The notes under the pieces were generated by a model that was given only the letters and a program-made list of their open reading frames with translations, searched no databases and was not told the origin of the DNA. The translations under genes were made by a program, and so were the position numbers. A stretch of 64,000 bases of DNA from JAGNRR01 sp964389575 (lineage in GTDB: Bacteria > Bacteroidota > Bacteroidia > Chitinophagales > Chitinophagaceae). Below are positions 8,180 to 15,859 of this stretch, in pieces (positions within the stretch are counted from its first letter, which is position 1; the number at the start of each line of letters is the position of its first letter). Where the stretch lies: contig CAYMFF010000004.1 of the NCBI GenBank assembly GCA_964389575.1, positions 1 through 64,000 on the forward strand, given 5' to 3'.

Positions 8180-9508
8180 TTATTCATTAAAATCTTCTGC
8201 TCCATGAGCCAACGCTTTCAACTTTTTCACAAAGATGAGCACTAAAACGCCTAGTACAAATGTTGATATGGCTATGCCAGTGAAAATGGCCATTTCTCCA
8301 GCATCTTGCGCAGCTTCGCCTAAAATACCGGCCAACTTATTCCCTAAACCTGTTACGGCGAAATAAGTTCCCATCATTAAACTTCCGTACTTCAATGGTG
8401 CCAGTTTTGTTATAAATGAAAGAGCCACTGGTGACAAACTTAACTCGGCTACCACATGCAAAAAGTATGATAAAAACAACCAATAAACAGGAGCCTTTTC
8501 CAACGCACCTTCTGATAATTGATAGGCCGCTCCCATAAGTGCTACAAATCCCAAACTCATAACAATTGAACCTACACCCATTTTAAAAATCGAAGATGAC
8601 TCCTTGCCTTTCTTGCGCCATCGGGTCCAGAAATAAACCATTGGTGCTCCTAATATAACAACGTACAATGCATGTAAGGATTGGAAGAAACTTGTTGGTA
8701 TTTCATAACCCAGGACCACACGATCAATTTTATCTCTAGCATATAAATTCATGAGTCCACCGGCTTGTTCATAGGCCGCCCAAAAAACCATTACTATCAA
8801 AAATGAAATGAACATAACAATCATTCTATCTTTTTCAATTTTGGTTAGCGGCTGTCGCATTAAGTGGCCATGCTCCTCAGAATTTTTGAGTAAATCCCCC
8901 ACTCCTAATAAATACTTACGTCCAAATACGTAAACCAACTGACCGAGTATCATACCAAATCCAGCTAATGAGAAACCTAAATGCCAATCAACTTTTTCGC
9001 CATAATACCCTACAATCAATGGTGCTAAAACCGCTCCAATGTTGATTCCAATGTAAAATATCGTGAAACCTGCATCTCTACGCGGATCTCCTTTTTTATA
9101 CAAACTACCAACCATCGTACTGATATTCGGTTTTAATAAACCCACTCCACAAATAAGTAAAAACAATCCGCCATAAAAAGACGCCATACTCTCAAAGCCT
9201 AATGCAAACTGACCTAAAATAATAAATAAGCCACCTAGTAAAACAGATTTTTTTTGCCCCAACCAATTATCGGCTATTGCTCCTCCAAAAATTCCAGTAA
9301 AATAAACTAACAGTCCATACCAACCGTATAGAGCCAGTGCTTCTTTACTAGTCCAACCCAATCCTGGATTTATTGCATCCGTAGTTTCAGCGGTTAAATA
9401 CAAAACTAAAATTGCACGCATTCCATAGTAGGAAAAGCGCTCCCAGAGTTCTGTAAAAAACAATACAAATAATCCTTTTGGGTGGCCAAAAATGGTTTGT
9501 TCCTGCAT
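8180..9508 (-). CDS. Proton-coupled di-/tripeptide MFS transporter (POT/PTR2 family)
   Basis: A 442-residue inner-membrane transporter of the proton-dependent oligopeptide transporter family. The first helix holds the signature ELWERFSYYGMR (ExxERFxYY), which couples proton movement to peptide uptake. A second family pattern, FTIFYIGINIGAVLAPLIVGY, follows in helix 5. About 12 hydrophobic segments are present, and the length is at the short end for the family. It imports di- and tripeptides. The gene is convergent with the metalloprotease and divergent from the FAD oxidoreductase. The upstream region has only an imperfect -7 element (TATCTTTA). Confidence 0.92.
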   Translation of the reverse strand: MQEQTIFGHPKGLFVLFFTELWERFSYYGMRAILVLYLTAETTDAINPGLGWTSKEALALYGWYGLLVYFTGIFGGAIADNWLGQKKSVLLGGLFIILGQFALGFESMASFYGGLFLLICGVGLLKPNISTMVGSLYKKGDPRRDAGFTIFYIGINIGAVLAPLIVGYYGEKVDWHLGFSLAGFGMILGQLVYVFGRKYLLGVGDLLKNSEEHGHLMRQPLTKIEKDRMIVMFISFLIVMVFWAAYEQAGGLMNLYARDKIDRVVLGYEIPTSFFQSLHALYVVILGAPMVYFWTRWRKKGKESSSIFKMGVGSIVMSLGFVALMGAAYQLSEGALEKAPVYWLFLSYFLHVVAELSLSPVALSFITKLAPLKYGSLMMGTYFAVTGLGNKLAGILGEAAQDAGEMAIFTGIAISTFVLGVLVLIFVKKLKALAHGAEDFNE

Positions 9509-9589
9509 AATATTTTGAACTTATAAATTAATTTTTAAAGATAGGCTTCTTTTATCAATCGATAGAACAAGCAAGATATTCGAATCCAG

Positions 9590-9597
9590 TACTTTTG
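9590..9597 (+). promoter_or_regulatory. Bacteroidota -7 promoter element (TACTTTTG) for the FAD oxidoreductase
   Basis: A perfect TAnnTTTG match 31 bases before the ATG at 9629. No clear -33 TTG at the usual spacing. Confidence 0.5.
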
Positions 9598-9628
9598 TGG
9601 CAGGAATTGGTTTTCCGAACAAAACAAT

Positions 9629-10876
9629 ATGGATACAAGTGTTATTATTATAGGCGGTGGACTTTCTGGAATTACTGCAGCTAGGCAACTACAGAAAGAC
9701 AAGGTAGATTTCATCCTTCTCGAAGCCACAGACCAATTAGGCGGTCGCATTAAAACGGATATAGTAAATGGATTTCGTTTGGACCACGGTTTTCAAGTTC
9801 TTCTAACCGCCTATCCAGAAGTGCAACAATGGCTCGACTATCAAAAACTAAATCTGAAAAAATTTCTTCCTGGTGCTCAGTTATTATTAGATAATGGAAA
9901 ACAATCTACTTTGGGTGACCCGCTGAGAGATTTCAGCAGTTTAATTCCAACACTATTCTCTTCAGTAGCTACACTAAAAGACAAACTACTCATTTTAAAA
10001 TTAAAGCAAAGACTTGCGAAGCTTTCAATAGAAGAAATTTTTAATCAAAAAGAGATACAAACAAGAGAAGCATTATCTGAGGAATATGGGTTTAGTGAAA
10101 AAATAGTAAGTCAATTCTTCAAACCTTTTTTCACTGGAATTTTTCTTGAAAAAGAATTAAAAACGAGTAGAAGAATGTTTGACTTTGTTTTTAAACAATT
10201 TGGCGAAGGTTACGCAGCAGTACCCAACAAAGGCATGCAAGCTATCCCAGAATTATTAGCAGAACCGTTGGCTAAAAATAAAATCCAACTCAATACGCGA
10301 GTTTCAAAAATTGAAAAACAAGCAGTCCAATTGAGTAATGGCAGCAGCTTGAAAGCTCCGCATATTATCCTGGCCACAGAAGCTACTGGACTTATAAATG
10401 AATTACATGAGGTAAAGACAAATTTTCAGTCTACCACTCACCTGCATTTTACTTCAAACACGCCACCTATTCAAAAACCAATCATTGCACTAAATACCAA
10501 AAAACAACGACTCGTAAACAATATCTGTACCATTAATAAAGTGGCTCCTGCTTATGCAAAAGAGGATGAAAACTTAATCTCTTTATCTGTAGTTGGCGAA
10601 ACTGGGATAACAGAAAAAGATTTGGCCAAAGAGGTAAAAAAAGAACTGAGAACTTGGTTTGGCAATGAAACAGAAACTTGGGAGCATTTACATACACGCA
10701 CGATTCACTATGCGCTTCCAAACCAAGATAATGTCCTACATTCAATAAATAACAAAACGTATCTGATAAGAAAAGGCCTTTACCAAGCTGGAGATCATTT
10801 GCTAAACGGTTCTATCAACGCCTCAATGAAAACAGGAAAAGAAGTAGCTCAACTAATTTTTAATGAAAACAAATAA
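9629..10876 (+). CDS. NAD(P)/FAD-dependent oxidoreductase (amine oxidase / phytoene desaturase-like)
   Basis: A 415-residue flavoprotein. The N-terminal dinucleotide fold is explicit: VIIIGGGLSGITAARQLQ, then the acidic end of strand 2 in ILLEATDQLGGRIKT, the usual FAD-binding GGRxxT motif. A DHGFQVL segment follows. Near the C-terminus YQAGDHLLNGSINAS is the second FAD-contact motif of the amine-oxidase/desaturase superfamily. The substrate cannot be read from the sequence; relatives include protoporphyrinogen oxidases, carotenoid desaturases and amine oxidases. No carotenoid genes are nearby. It stands alone on its strand, divergent from the peptide transporter. Confidence 0.85.
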   Translation: MDTSVIIIGGGLSGITAARQLQKDKVDFILLEATDQLGGRIKTDIVNGFRLDHGFQVLLTAYPEVQQWLDYQKLNLKKFLPGAQLLLDNGKQSTLGDPLRDFSSLIPTLFSSVATLKDKLLILKLKQRLAKLSIEEIFNQKEIQTREALSEEYGFSEKIVSQFFKPFFTGIFLEKELKTSRRMFDFVFKQFGEGYAAVPNKGMQAIPELLAEPLAKNKIQLNTRVSKIEKQAVQLSNGSSLKAPHIILATEATGLINELHEVKTNFQSTTHLHFTSNTPPIQKPIIALNTKKQRLVNNICTINKVAPAYAKEDENLISLSVVGETGITEKDLAKEVKKELRTWFGNETETWEHLHTRTIHYALPNQDNVLHSINNKTYLIRKGLYQAGDHLLNGSINASMKTGKEVAQLIFNENK

Positions 10877-10954
10877 TTTCGATGCTATGTATTTAATTTT
10901 TTTCATTAAGCATTTGAAAATAAACAAACTTGACTAATTTCTAATTTAATAACT

Positions 10955-11359
10955 ATGCCATTCGCAATTAAAAAATATACTACCACAAAAACGGAAGAAC
11001 AACTTAGAAAAGACCTTCTTAAAAATTTTGATATAGGTAATTATAAGGATCAGCTTCAATTAAGCCTAAAAAGAGAAGGAGGAAATCGTGGAATCATTCG
11101 AATACTTTTTCCTAAAATTAAAACATATCTAAAGCTGGATAAAGGAACAGCTAAATGTAGAATGCAGCTGGAATGGTTAGGAGTTATTATGCTCATAGTG
11201 GCAATAGCAAATCTATTGATAATACTTTTTATTCCAGATGAAGGGCTTGAAACCATTCCGCTTTGGGGTCCAATTGCACTAAGTGCCTGGTATCTTATTT
11301 ATAGTTTTAGCTCTATCCGAAGAAACTTAAAACTTTTAGAAGAAACTTTTAAGAACTAG
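10955..11359 (+). CDS. Hypothetical two-helix membrane protein
   Basis: A 134-residue protein not recognised as a family. The first 65 residues are charged and probably cytoplasmic (KTEEQLRKDLLKNFD, LSLKREGGNRGIIRIL). Two hydrophobic helices follow: WLGVIMLIVAIANLLIILFI and LWGPIALSAWYLIYSFSSI. They are joined by an acidic turn containing PDEGLE, and the protein ends in a basic tail. There is no signal peptide. It lies between the FAD oxidoreductase and a flavin reductase with normal spacing on both sides and its own ATG. Codon use looks like its neighbours. It is probably real because the frame is open and has a clear membrane topology, but no function is proposed. Confidence 0.6.
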   Translation: MPFAIKKYTTTKTEEQLRKDLLKNFDIGNYKDQLQLSLKREGGNRGIIRILFPKIKTYLKLDKGTAKCRMQLEWLGVIMLIVAIANLLIILFIPDEGLETIPLWGPIALSAWYLIYSFSSIRRNLKLLEETFKN

Positions 11360-11402
11360 AAATCCAACCGACATTTAAACATATTTGAAGCAAACTAAAT
11401 TT

Positions 11403-11410
11403 TACCTTTG
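11403..11410 (+). promoter_or_regulatory. Bacteroidota -7 promoter element (TACCTTTG) for the flavin reductase
   Basis: A perfect TAnnTTTG match 8 bases before the ATG at 11419. A TTTG at 11384-11387 lies 15 bases upstream, slightly short for the usual -33 to -7 spacing. The leader would be very short. Confidence 0.5.
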
Positions 11411-11418
11411 CCCAACTT

Positions 11419-12042
11419 ATGGCATATAAAGAATTTAGTAATGAAGAAATAGTGAATATGGATACAGATTATCGTATCCAACTGATAAATTCCTTAGGAG
11501 GCTACAAATCCTTGTGTTTAATTGGTTCTCAAAACGAGGAGCAACAACAAAATTTAGGACTTTTCAATACTGTTTTTCATGTAGGATCAGCACCTGCACT
11601 TTTTGGTTTTGTTTGTCGCCCCGCCGATAGAGAGCGACATACCTTAGAGAATATTTTAGCAACTAAAAGCTACACCCTAAATCAAGTCAATAGAAAAATT
11701 TACAAACAGGCTCATCAGGCCTCTGCTAAATACCCAAGAGCTGTTTCTGAATTTGAAATAACAAACTTGACGCCTGAAATAAAAGACGGCATCTTCGCTC
11801 CCTTTGTTAAAGAAGCTTACGTAAAGTTTGCTTTAGAACTAGCAGAAACCCATGCTTTGTTAAATAAGAACACTATTGTCATTGGTCGAGTGATTCAAAT
11901 AAGCATCAACGAAGAAGTAGTAGAAGAAAATGGATTCATTAATCTTCAAAAAGCAAAAACCATTGCGGGAAGTGGCTGTGACGCTTATCATAGCACTGAA
12001 TTTATTGAGCGCCTAGCTTATGCAAGACCAGATAAAAGTTGA
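11419..12042 (+). CDS. Flavin reductase family protein (FMN-binding split barrel)
   Basis: A 207-residue cytoplasmic protein with the flavin reductase-like split-barrel fold. The N-terminal half contains LIGSQNEEQQQNLGLFNTV and APALFGFVCRP. These correspond to the family segments that contact FMN, where many members have TN-x-A-x-FN and a P-x-l strand. A typical C-terminal strand follows (TIVIGRVIQISI). Members reduce FMN/FAD with NAD(P)H to supply a partner oxygenase, or act as standalone flavoproteins. No oxygenase gene is adjacent. The ATG at 11419 is supported by the -7 element immediately upstream. Confidence 0.82.
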   Translation: MAYKEFSNEEIVNMDTDYRIQLINSLGGYKSLCLIGSQNEEQQQNLGLFNTVFHVGSAPALFGFVCRPADRERHTLENILATKSYTLNQVNRKIYKQAHQASAKYPRAVSEFEITNLTPEIKDGIFAPFVKEAYVKFALELAETHALLNKNTIVIGRVIQISINEEVVEENGFINLQKAKTIAGSGCDAYHSTEFIERLAYARPDKS

Positions 12043-12162
12043 GTTGCAACAGCATTAAGGTCATCTAACCGTCACTTTTTCTCAACTTGAGTAAGTGATT
12101 AAATAATTATTCGTCTGATAATCTAATACCCTATTTGTTTCGTAGGTATTAAAGAGACCATT

Positions 12163-12912
12163 ATGAAAAAAATATTTTTAGTGCTGATTGCCATTTACTC
12201 TTATAATTCACTTTTAGCAAATAGCAGTCAAGAGTTCGTCAATTTAGGACGCTCTGCTCAAGAAAACCTGAACGAGCAAAAAGCCTTAGCCTATTACAAA
12301 AAAGCGTTGAAAGTAAACCCTAGAAATATTGAAGCACTTAGTCAGTCGAGTATCTTATGTGCCAACATAGGCAACAGAAGTAAAAAAAATACAACGCGCG
12401 ATGATTATTACAAAGCATCAAAAACATATGCCACACTAGCCTTAAGAATTGAACCCAATAATGCCAATGCCAATTTTGCAATGGCTGTATTTTACGGTAG
12501 AAAAGTATATACTGTGATGTTTCCTAAATCTCGAATTGCTTTATCGGCAAAAATTAAAAAATATGCTGAAAAAGCCGTTCGAATTCAGCCAAATCATTAC
12601 GAAGCTCTTACAATACTTGGAATGTGGCATTATGAACGAGCCACGCTTACCGTGGCCGAAAAGCAAATTGTTTCAATTCTAGGCGGCCTTCCTAAAGGTT
12701 CTTTAAATGAAGCAATACAATATCTTGAGAAAAGCAAGTCTATTGCGCCTGAAAATATTACTAACTTACTAGCATTAGGAAATGTATATAAAGAACTTGG
12801 GAAAAAAGATCGTTGTTCTAAAATCTGGAGCAAAGCACTTCTTCTAAAAAATCAGTATCAAGACGATATTCAAAGAAAGAAAAAAATAAAACAACGATTA
12901 GCTAAACTATAA
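12163..12912 (+). CDS. Exported TPR-repeat protein
   Basis: A 249-residue protein with an N-terminal signal peptide (KIFLVLIAIYSYNSLLA) followed by helical tetratricopeptide-like repeats. Repeats are visible at ALAYYKKALKVNPRNIEAL, YATLALRIEPNNANANFAM, YAEKAVRIQPNHYEALTIL and AIQYLEKSKSIAPENITNLL, each with the A/P spacing of a TPR helix pair. The layout resembles regulator-of-microtubule-dynamics-like TPR proteins found in bacteria. It probably acts as a periplasmic scaffold; the partner is unknown. The 3' end overlaps the convergent CDGSH gene by 6 bases. A 7-base inverted repeat (12124-12130 and 12145-12151) lies just upstream of the ATG. Confidence 0.75.
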   Translation: MKKIFLVLIAIYSYNSLLANSSQEFVNLGRSAQENLNEQKALAYYKKALKVNPRNIEALSQSSILCANIGNRSKKNTTRDDYYKASKTYATLALRIEPNNANANFAMAVFYGRKVYTVMFPKSRIALSAKIKKYAEKAVRIQPNHYEALTILGMWHYERATLTVAEKQIVSILGGLPKGSLNEAIQYLEKSKSIAPENITNLLALGNVYKELGKKDRCSKIWSKALLLKNQYQDDIQRKKKIKQRLAKL

Positions 12913-13146
12913 ACTATTGTGACTACCGTCACAGTAAGGCGGATTCTTCGTTTGCTTGCATTGACAAAGCCATACTTTCTTATCTTCCTCTTCTTTAAAA
13001 ATTTGAGGTGCAAAACCAGTGCCTTTATGTGCACCATTGCATAAAGCTTGTGTTTCACTTAGCCCACAAGTACACCAAGCATAATTTTTATCTTTAATTG
13101 CGTCTAAGCTTTTTGGCTCTTTGGCCGCGCATTTTGGTTTATCCAT
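12907..13146 (-). CDS. Tandem CDGSH iron-sulfur domain protein
   Basis: A 79-residue protein made of two CDGSH-type cluster-binding motifs. The second, CQCKQTKNPPYCDGSH, is canonical (CxC...CDGSH) and should bind a 2Fe-2S cluster through three cysteines and one histidine. The first, CTCGLSETQALCNGAHKG, keeps all four ligands but has N in place of D and lacks the usual proline. Two-motif proteins of this size are known in bacteria and in the mitochondrial Miner2 type. It is presumed to take part in redox or Fe-S handling. It lies just downstream of the DUF457 gene (17 bases) on the same strand and may share its transcript. Confidence 0.9.
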   Translation of the reverse strand: MDKPKCAAKEPKSLDAIKDKNYAWCTCGLSETQALCNGAHKGTGFAPQIFKEEEDKKVWLCQCKQTKNPPYCDGSHNSL

Positions 13147-13163
13147 ACCCCTAAGATAAAAAA

Positions 13164-14375
13164 TTATTTCTTCAAGCCTCCAATCCGACCCATTAAATCT
13201 CCGAATAAATTTCCAGCTCCACCTTTTTTAGGACCTTGCCTTCCATTTTTCATTTCATAAATGCCATTGGCTAGTTTTTGTAAATGAAAATTAAAAATAT
13301 AATCATCAGGCGAATCGCCTTTGCCATAAAAAGTCCCAAATCGCAAATCGTTATACTGTATGGCACTATCAATATCCATTAAACAGAAATAATCTTTACT
13401 AAACCAACGCAATGTTTTCAGCGTTGGATCAGTATCTAAATTATCAACTAGTTCATGACCTTTTTGCACTGAATTAAACTCAATTGGCACTTCGTCAAAC
13501 CACGAATATTGCCCCAAATAAAACAAGCTGTCAGTTTCCAAAGTGGCGCTCCACAATATATTATTCAAAATAGTAGGACTTGAAGTAAAACGCTCAACCG
13601 GAATATTTTGTTTTGCATAAGCCTTCTCGAATTGGCTATCGATATAAAATTTATTGCATACTGTAAATGCTAAAAAAGCACAACTAACAATTAATCCTGC
13701 CGTATTCCAATACCGCCTATGGCTTGTTCCTCTTTTATAAAAAGCTGCCACAATAACGCATATTAGAAAAGGAAAGGTATATCCAAAGTCTACAACAGAA
13801 ACCGTGTTGAAAGCGACCCTATAATCAGATATTGGATTAAATAATTGTGTGCCATAGGTCGTAAAACAATCTAATAGAGGATGCGTGAATAACGACCAGA
13901 AAAATAACCATTGCCAGTTTCTATCGCTAGCTTCAGGTGCAATCCATCTTCCTGAAAAATAGCGTAGTTTAAAATGTAATATCAATAAAGCCAACAATAA
14001 AACAGATATAATGATTAATGGCCAATAATTACCCGGGAAGAAAATTCGCAAAACAAAATTTAATGCCGCTACGACCAAGCCAAAAGCAAATACCTTACTT
14101 ATAACAGCTATCTCTTTATGATATTTACTTTTGTACTGCCAATTAACTATCCAACCAAATACAAATGCACCAATAATTCCAAAAAAAACAGAGTGACTAA
14201 AACCTCTATGAAAAGCGAGATTGTCTAAGTCATTAAGAAACATGCCACCGAGCACATCTAAATCAGGAATTGTGCCGCCAATAGCTCCCCATAGCATGGC
14301 ACGATTGCCTATCTTTTTACCTAATACAGCCTCACCAACTGCAGCACCTAATACTATTTGAGCTAAAGAATCCAT
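13164..14375 (-). CDS. DUF457 / YdjM-type membrane-bound metal-dependent hydrolase
   Basis: A 403-residue multi-pass membrane protein of the DUF457 family (inner-membrane metal-dependent hydrolases). The N-terminus MDSLAQIVLGAAVGEAVLG is the usual family start. Next come GTIPDLDVLGG and HRGFSHSVFF, and later LLDCFTTYGTQL; their D and H residues are the likely metal ligands. About eight hydrophobic helices are followed by a 150-residue soluble C-terminal region. The ATG at 14375 is chosen over an in-frame TTG 15 bases upstream, because that TTG lies inside the -7 element. The substrate of the family is not established. Confidence 0.8.
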   Translation of the reverse strand: MDSLAQIVLGAAVGEAVLGKKIGNRAMLWGAIGGTIPDLDVLGGMFLNDLDNLAFHRGFSHSVFFGIIGAFVFGWIVNWQYKSKYHKEIAVISKVFAFGLVVAALNFVLRIFFPGNYWPLIIISVLLLALLILHFKLRYFSGRWIAPEASDRNWQWLFFWSLFTHPLLDCFTTYGTQLFNPISDYRVAFNTVSVVDFGYTFPFLICVIVAAFYKRGTSHRRYWNTAGLIVSCAFLAFTVCNKFYIDSQFEKAYAKQNIPVERFTSSPTILNNILWSATLETDSLFYLGQYSWFDEVPIEFNSVQKGHELVDNLDTDPTLKTLRWFSKDYFCLMDIDSAIQYNDLRFGTFYGKGDSPDDYIFNFHLQKLANGIYEMKNGRQGPKKGGAGNLFGDLMGRIGGLKK

Positions 14376-14387
14376 TAATTGAATTTG

Positions 14388-14421
14388 CAAATGTATTGAA
14401 CAATCAATTCTGCTAGCTCAA
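14388..14421 (-). promoter_or_regulatory. Bacteroidota promoter for the DUF457 gene (-33 TTG, -7 TACATTTG)
   Basis: On the minus strand a perfect -7 element TACATTTG (14388-14395) lies 12 bases before the ATG at 14375. A TTG 23 bases further upstream falls at the outer limit of -33 spacing. The element decides the start choice for the gene. Confidence 0.5.
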
Positions 14422-14458
14422 GTGTTTCATCTAATATTTTTATTCCTACTTTTATTCT

Positions 14459-14839
14459 ATGCTTAACAAGCGGAGCATTTTAATCGTGTTACTGATACTT
14501 TGCCTACTCTTTCAATATTTTGAATGGGGTGAAAACACACGGGCATTTGCTATCGAAATGATGTTGGATATTTTTTCTAAATCACGCACTATTTTTCACC
14601 CCTTAATAGTTTTACCCATGTTTGGTTTGGCGGGGCTTGTATTTAGCTTAGCCAATCCAAGAATAGGTAATCGAATTCTTTGGATTAGCATAGTTATTTC
14701 AAGTATTCTCATGCTTCTTACTTTCTTTGTAGCATTAATCAGCATGAAATTGAAAATGGCAATTTCACCTATTTTATTTATCACTTGTGCTGTTATTCTT
14801 TTTCTAAACCAGAACAGAAGTAAAAAAACATTCGTTTAA
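14459..14839 (+). CDS. Hypothetical four-helix membrane protein
   Basis: A 126-residue, strongly hydrophobic protein with about four membrane helices: SILIVLLILCLLFQYF, LIVLPMFGLAGLVFSLA, ILWISIVISSILMLLTFFVAL and AISPILFITCAVILFL. An exposed FEWGENTRAFAIE loop follows the first helix. No family was recognised. It is divergent from the DUF457 gene and 17 bases upstream of the DUF6150-type gene, so those two may be co-transcribed. An imperfect -7 element (TACTTTTA) sits directly before the ATG. The gene is judged real from its length, topology and tight fit between neighbours. Confidence 0.6.
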   Translation: MLNKRSILIVLLILCLLFQYFEWGENTRAFAIEMMLDIFSKSRTIFHPLIVLPMFGLAGLVFSLANPRIGNRILWISIVISSILMLLTFFVALISMKLKMAISPILFITCAVILFLNQNRSKKTFV

Positions 14840-14856
14840 TTTTTTACCTTTAGAGA

Positions 14857-15195
14857 ATGAAAAATATTCTAGCCATTCTCAGCCTATCCATTTTCTTCTC
14901 GTTAAATGCGAATGCACAAAAAGTATATTCTGTAAAATATGAATCTAGAGCAGACGTAAAAGTGTTTGTCGTAAAATACGAGTCACAAGCAGACCTAAAA
15001 GTATACAAGCAGAAATATGAAAGTCGTGCGAAAGGAAACAAAGGCGACTGGCATTTTGTAGACTATGAATCTAGAGCAGATAAGAAAATTTACTTTGTGA
15101 AATATGAATCCAGAGCAGACCTTAAAGTGTACTTTGTAGATTATGAATCTAGGGCTGGCTGGAGAAATAGCTCCAAAAAACATTTAATGTACTAA
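14857..15195 (+). CDS. Secreted tandem-repeat protein with YESRAD repeats (DUF6150-like)
   Basis: A 112-residue protein with a signal peptide (ILAILSLSIFFSLNANA) and then six copies of a short repeat whose core is KVYxVKYESRAD. The copies differ slightly (YESQADL, YESRAKG, YESRADK, YESRAGW). The third is followed by an insert, GNKGDWHF, and the protein ends RNSSKKHLMY. The pattern agrees with the family annotated as DUF6150, small proteins of unknown function made of YES/YKSQAD-type units. The repeats alternate hydrophobic and charged residues, as expected for short beta strands of a solenoid or barrel. It lies between a four-helix membrane protein and an aquaporin. The function is unknown. 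Confidence 0.72.
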   Translation: MKNILAILSLSIFFSLNANAQKVYSVKYESRADVKVFVVKYESQADLKVYKQKYESRAKGNKGDWHFVDYESRADKKIYFVKYESRADLKVYFVDYESRAGWRNSSKKHLMY

Positions 15196-15220
15196 CTAGA
15201 AATCGGCAATCATTTTTTGT

Positions 15221-15859
15221 ATGAAAAAGTATTTTGCTGAATTAGTGGGAACCTTTTCTCTGGTTCTCATTGGCACAGGTTCCATGGTTTTAAATGAAGT
15301 GTATGAAAATGTGAGCCATCTCGCTATTTCAATTTCTTGGGGTGGAATCGTAACGGCCATGATTTACATTTTTGGAAAAACATCTGGCGCGCACATAAAC
15401 CCCGCAGTTTCTATTTCGTTTTCGATGACTAATACCTTTAATAAAAAATTTCTTCTTCAATACCTATTGGCTCAAATCACTGGAGCACTTCTAGCTTCTC
15501 TTCTCTTAATTCTTTTGTTCCCTTCCAGTAAAATATTGGGCGCCACCCTTCCATCAGGTTCTTGGCAGCAAAGTTTTGCTATTGAATTTTTTATGACATT
15601 CATTCTCATGTGGGTAATTTTAATAGTCAGTCAGAATAGTAAACTTAAAAAATACATTGCGCTTGCTGCAGGTACGGTTGTAGGTTTAGAAGCTTTTTTT
15701 GGTGGACCGATTACTGGCGCGTCTATGAACCCTGCCCGATCTATTGCTCCGGCCATTATCTCAGGCAATACTCAACACTTATGGCTCTACATTGTCGCTA
15801 CCATTTTGGGAGCACTCTTAGCAACTTTCATTTGGCTTCAGCTAAAAAAGAAAAATTAA
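15221..15859 (+). CDS. Aquaporin / MIP family channel
   Basis: A 212-residue six-helix membrane channel with both signature half-helices: HINPAVS in the first repeat and SMNPARS in the second. The arginine after the second NPA is part of the selectivity filter. The N-terminus FAELVGTFSLVLIGTGS is typical of the AqpZ-like branch, where conducted solutes are water or small neutral molecules. Whether it favours water or glycerol cannot be decided by eye. The stop codon is shared with the converging metal permease gene through a TTAA at 15856-15859. It follows the repeat protein by 25 bases. Confidence 0.92.
   Translation: MKKYFAELVGTFSLVLIGTGSMVLNEVYENVSHLAISISWGGIVTAMIYIFGKTSGAHINPAVSISFSMTNTFNKKFLLQYLLAQITGALLASLLLILLFPSSKILGATLPSGSWQQSFAIEFFMTFILMWVILIVSQNSKLKKYIALAAGTVVGLEAFFGGPITGASMNPARSIAPAIISGNTQHLWLYIVATILGALLATFIWLQLKKKN

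Noticed and set aside
14930..15160. Possible CRISPR-like repeat array
   Set aside because: The repeats are codon-length, in frame, and encode the YESRAD units of a protein with a signal peptide; spacers are not unique and no cas genes exist.
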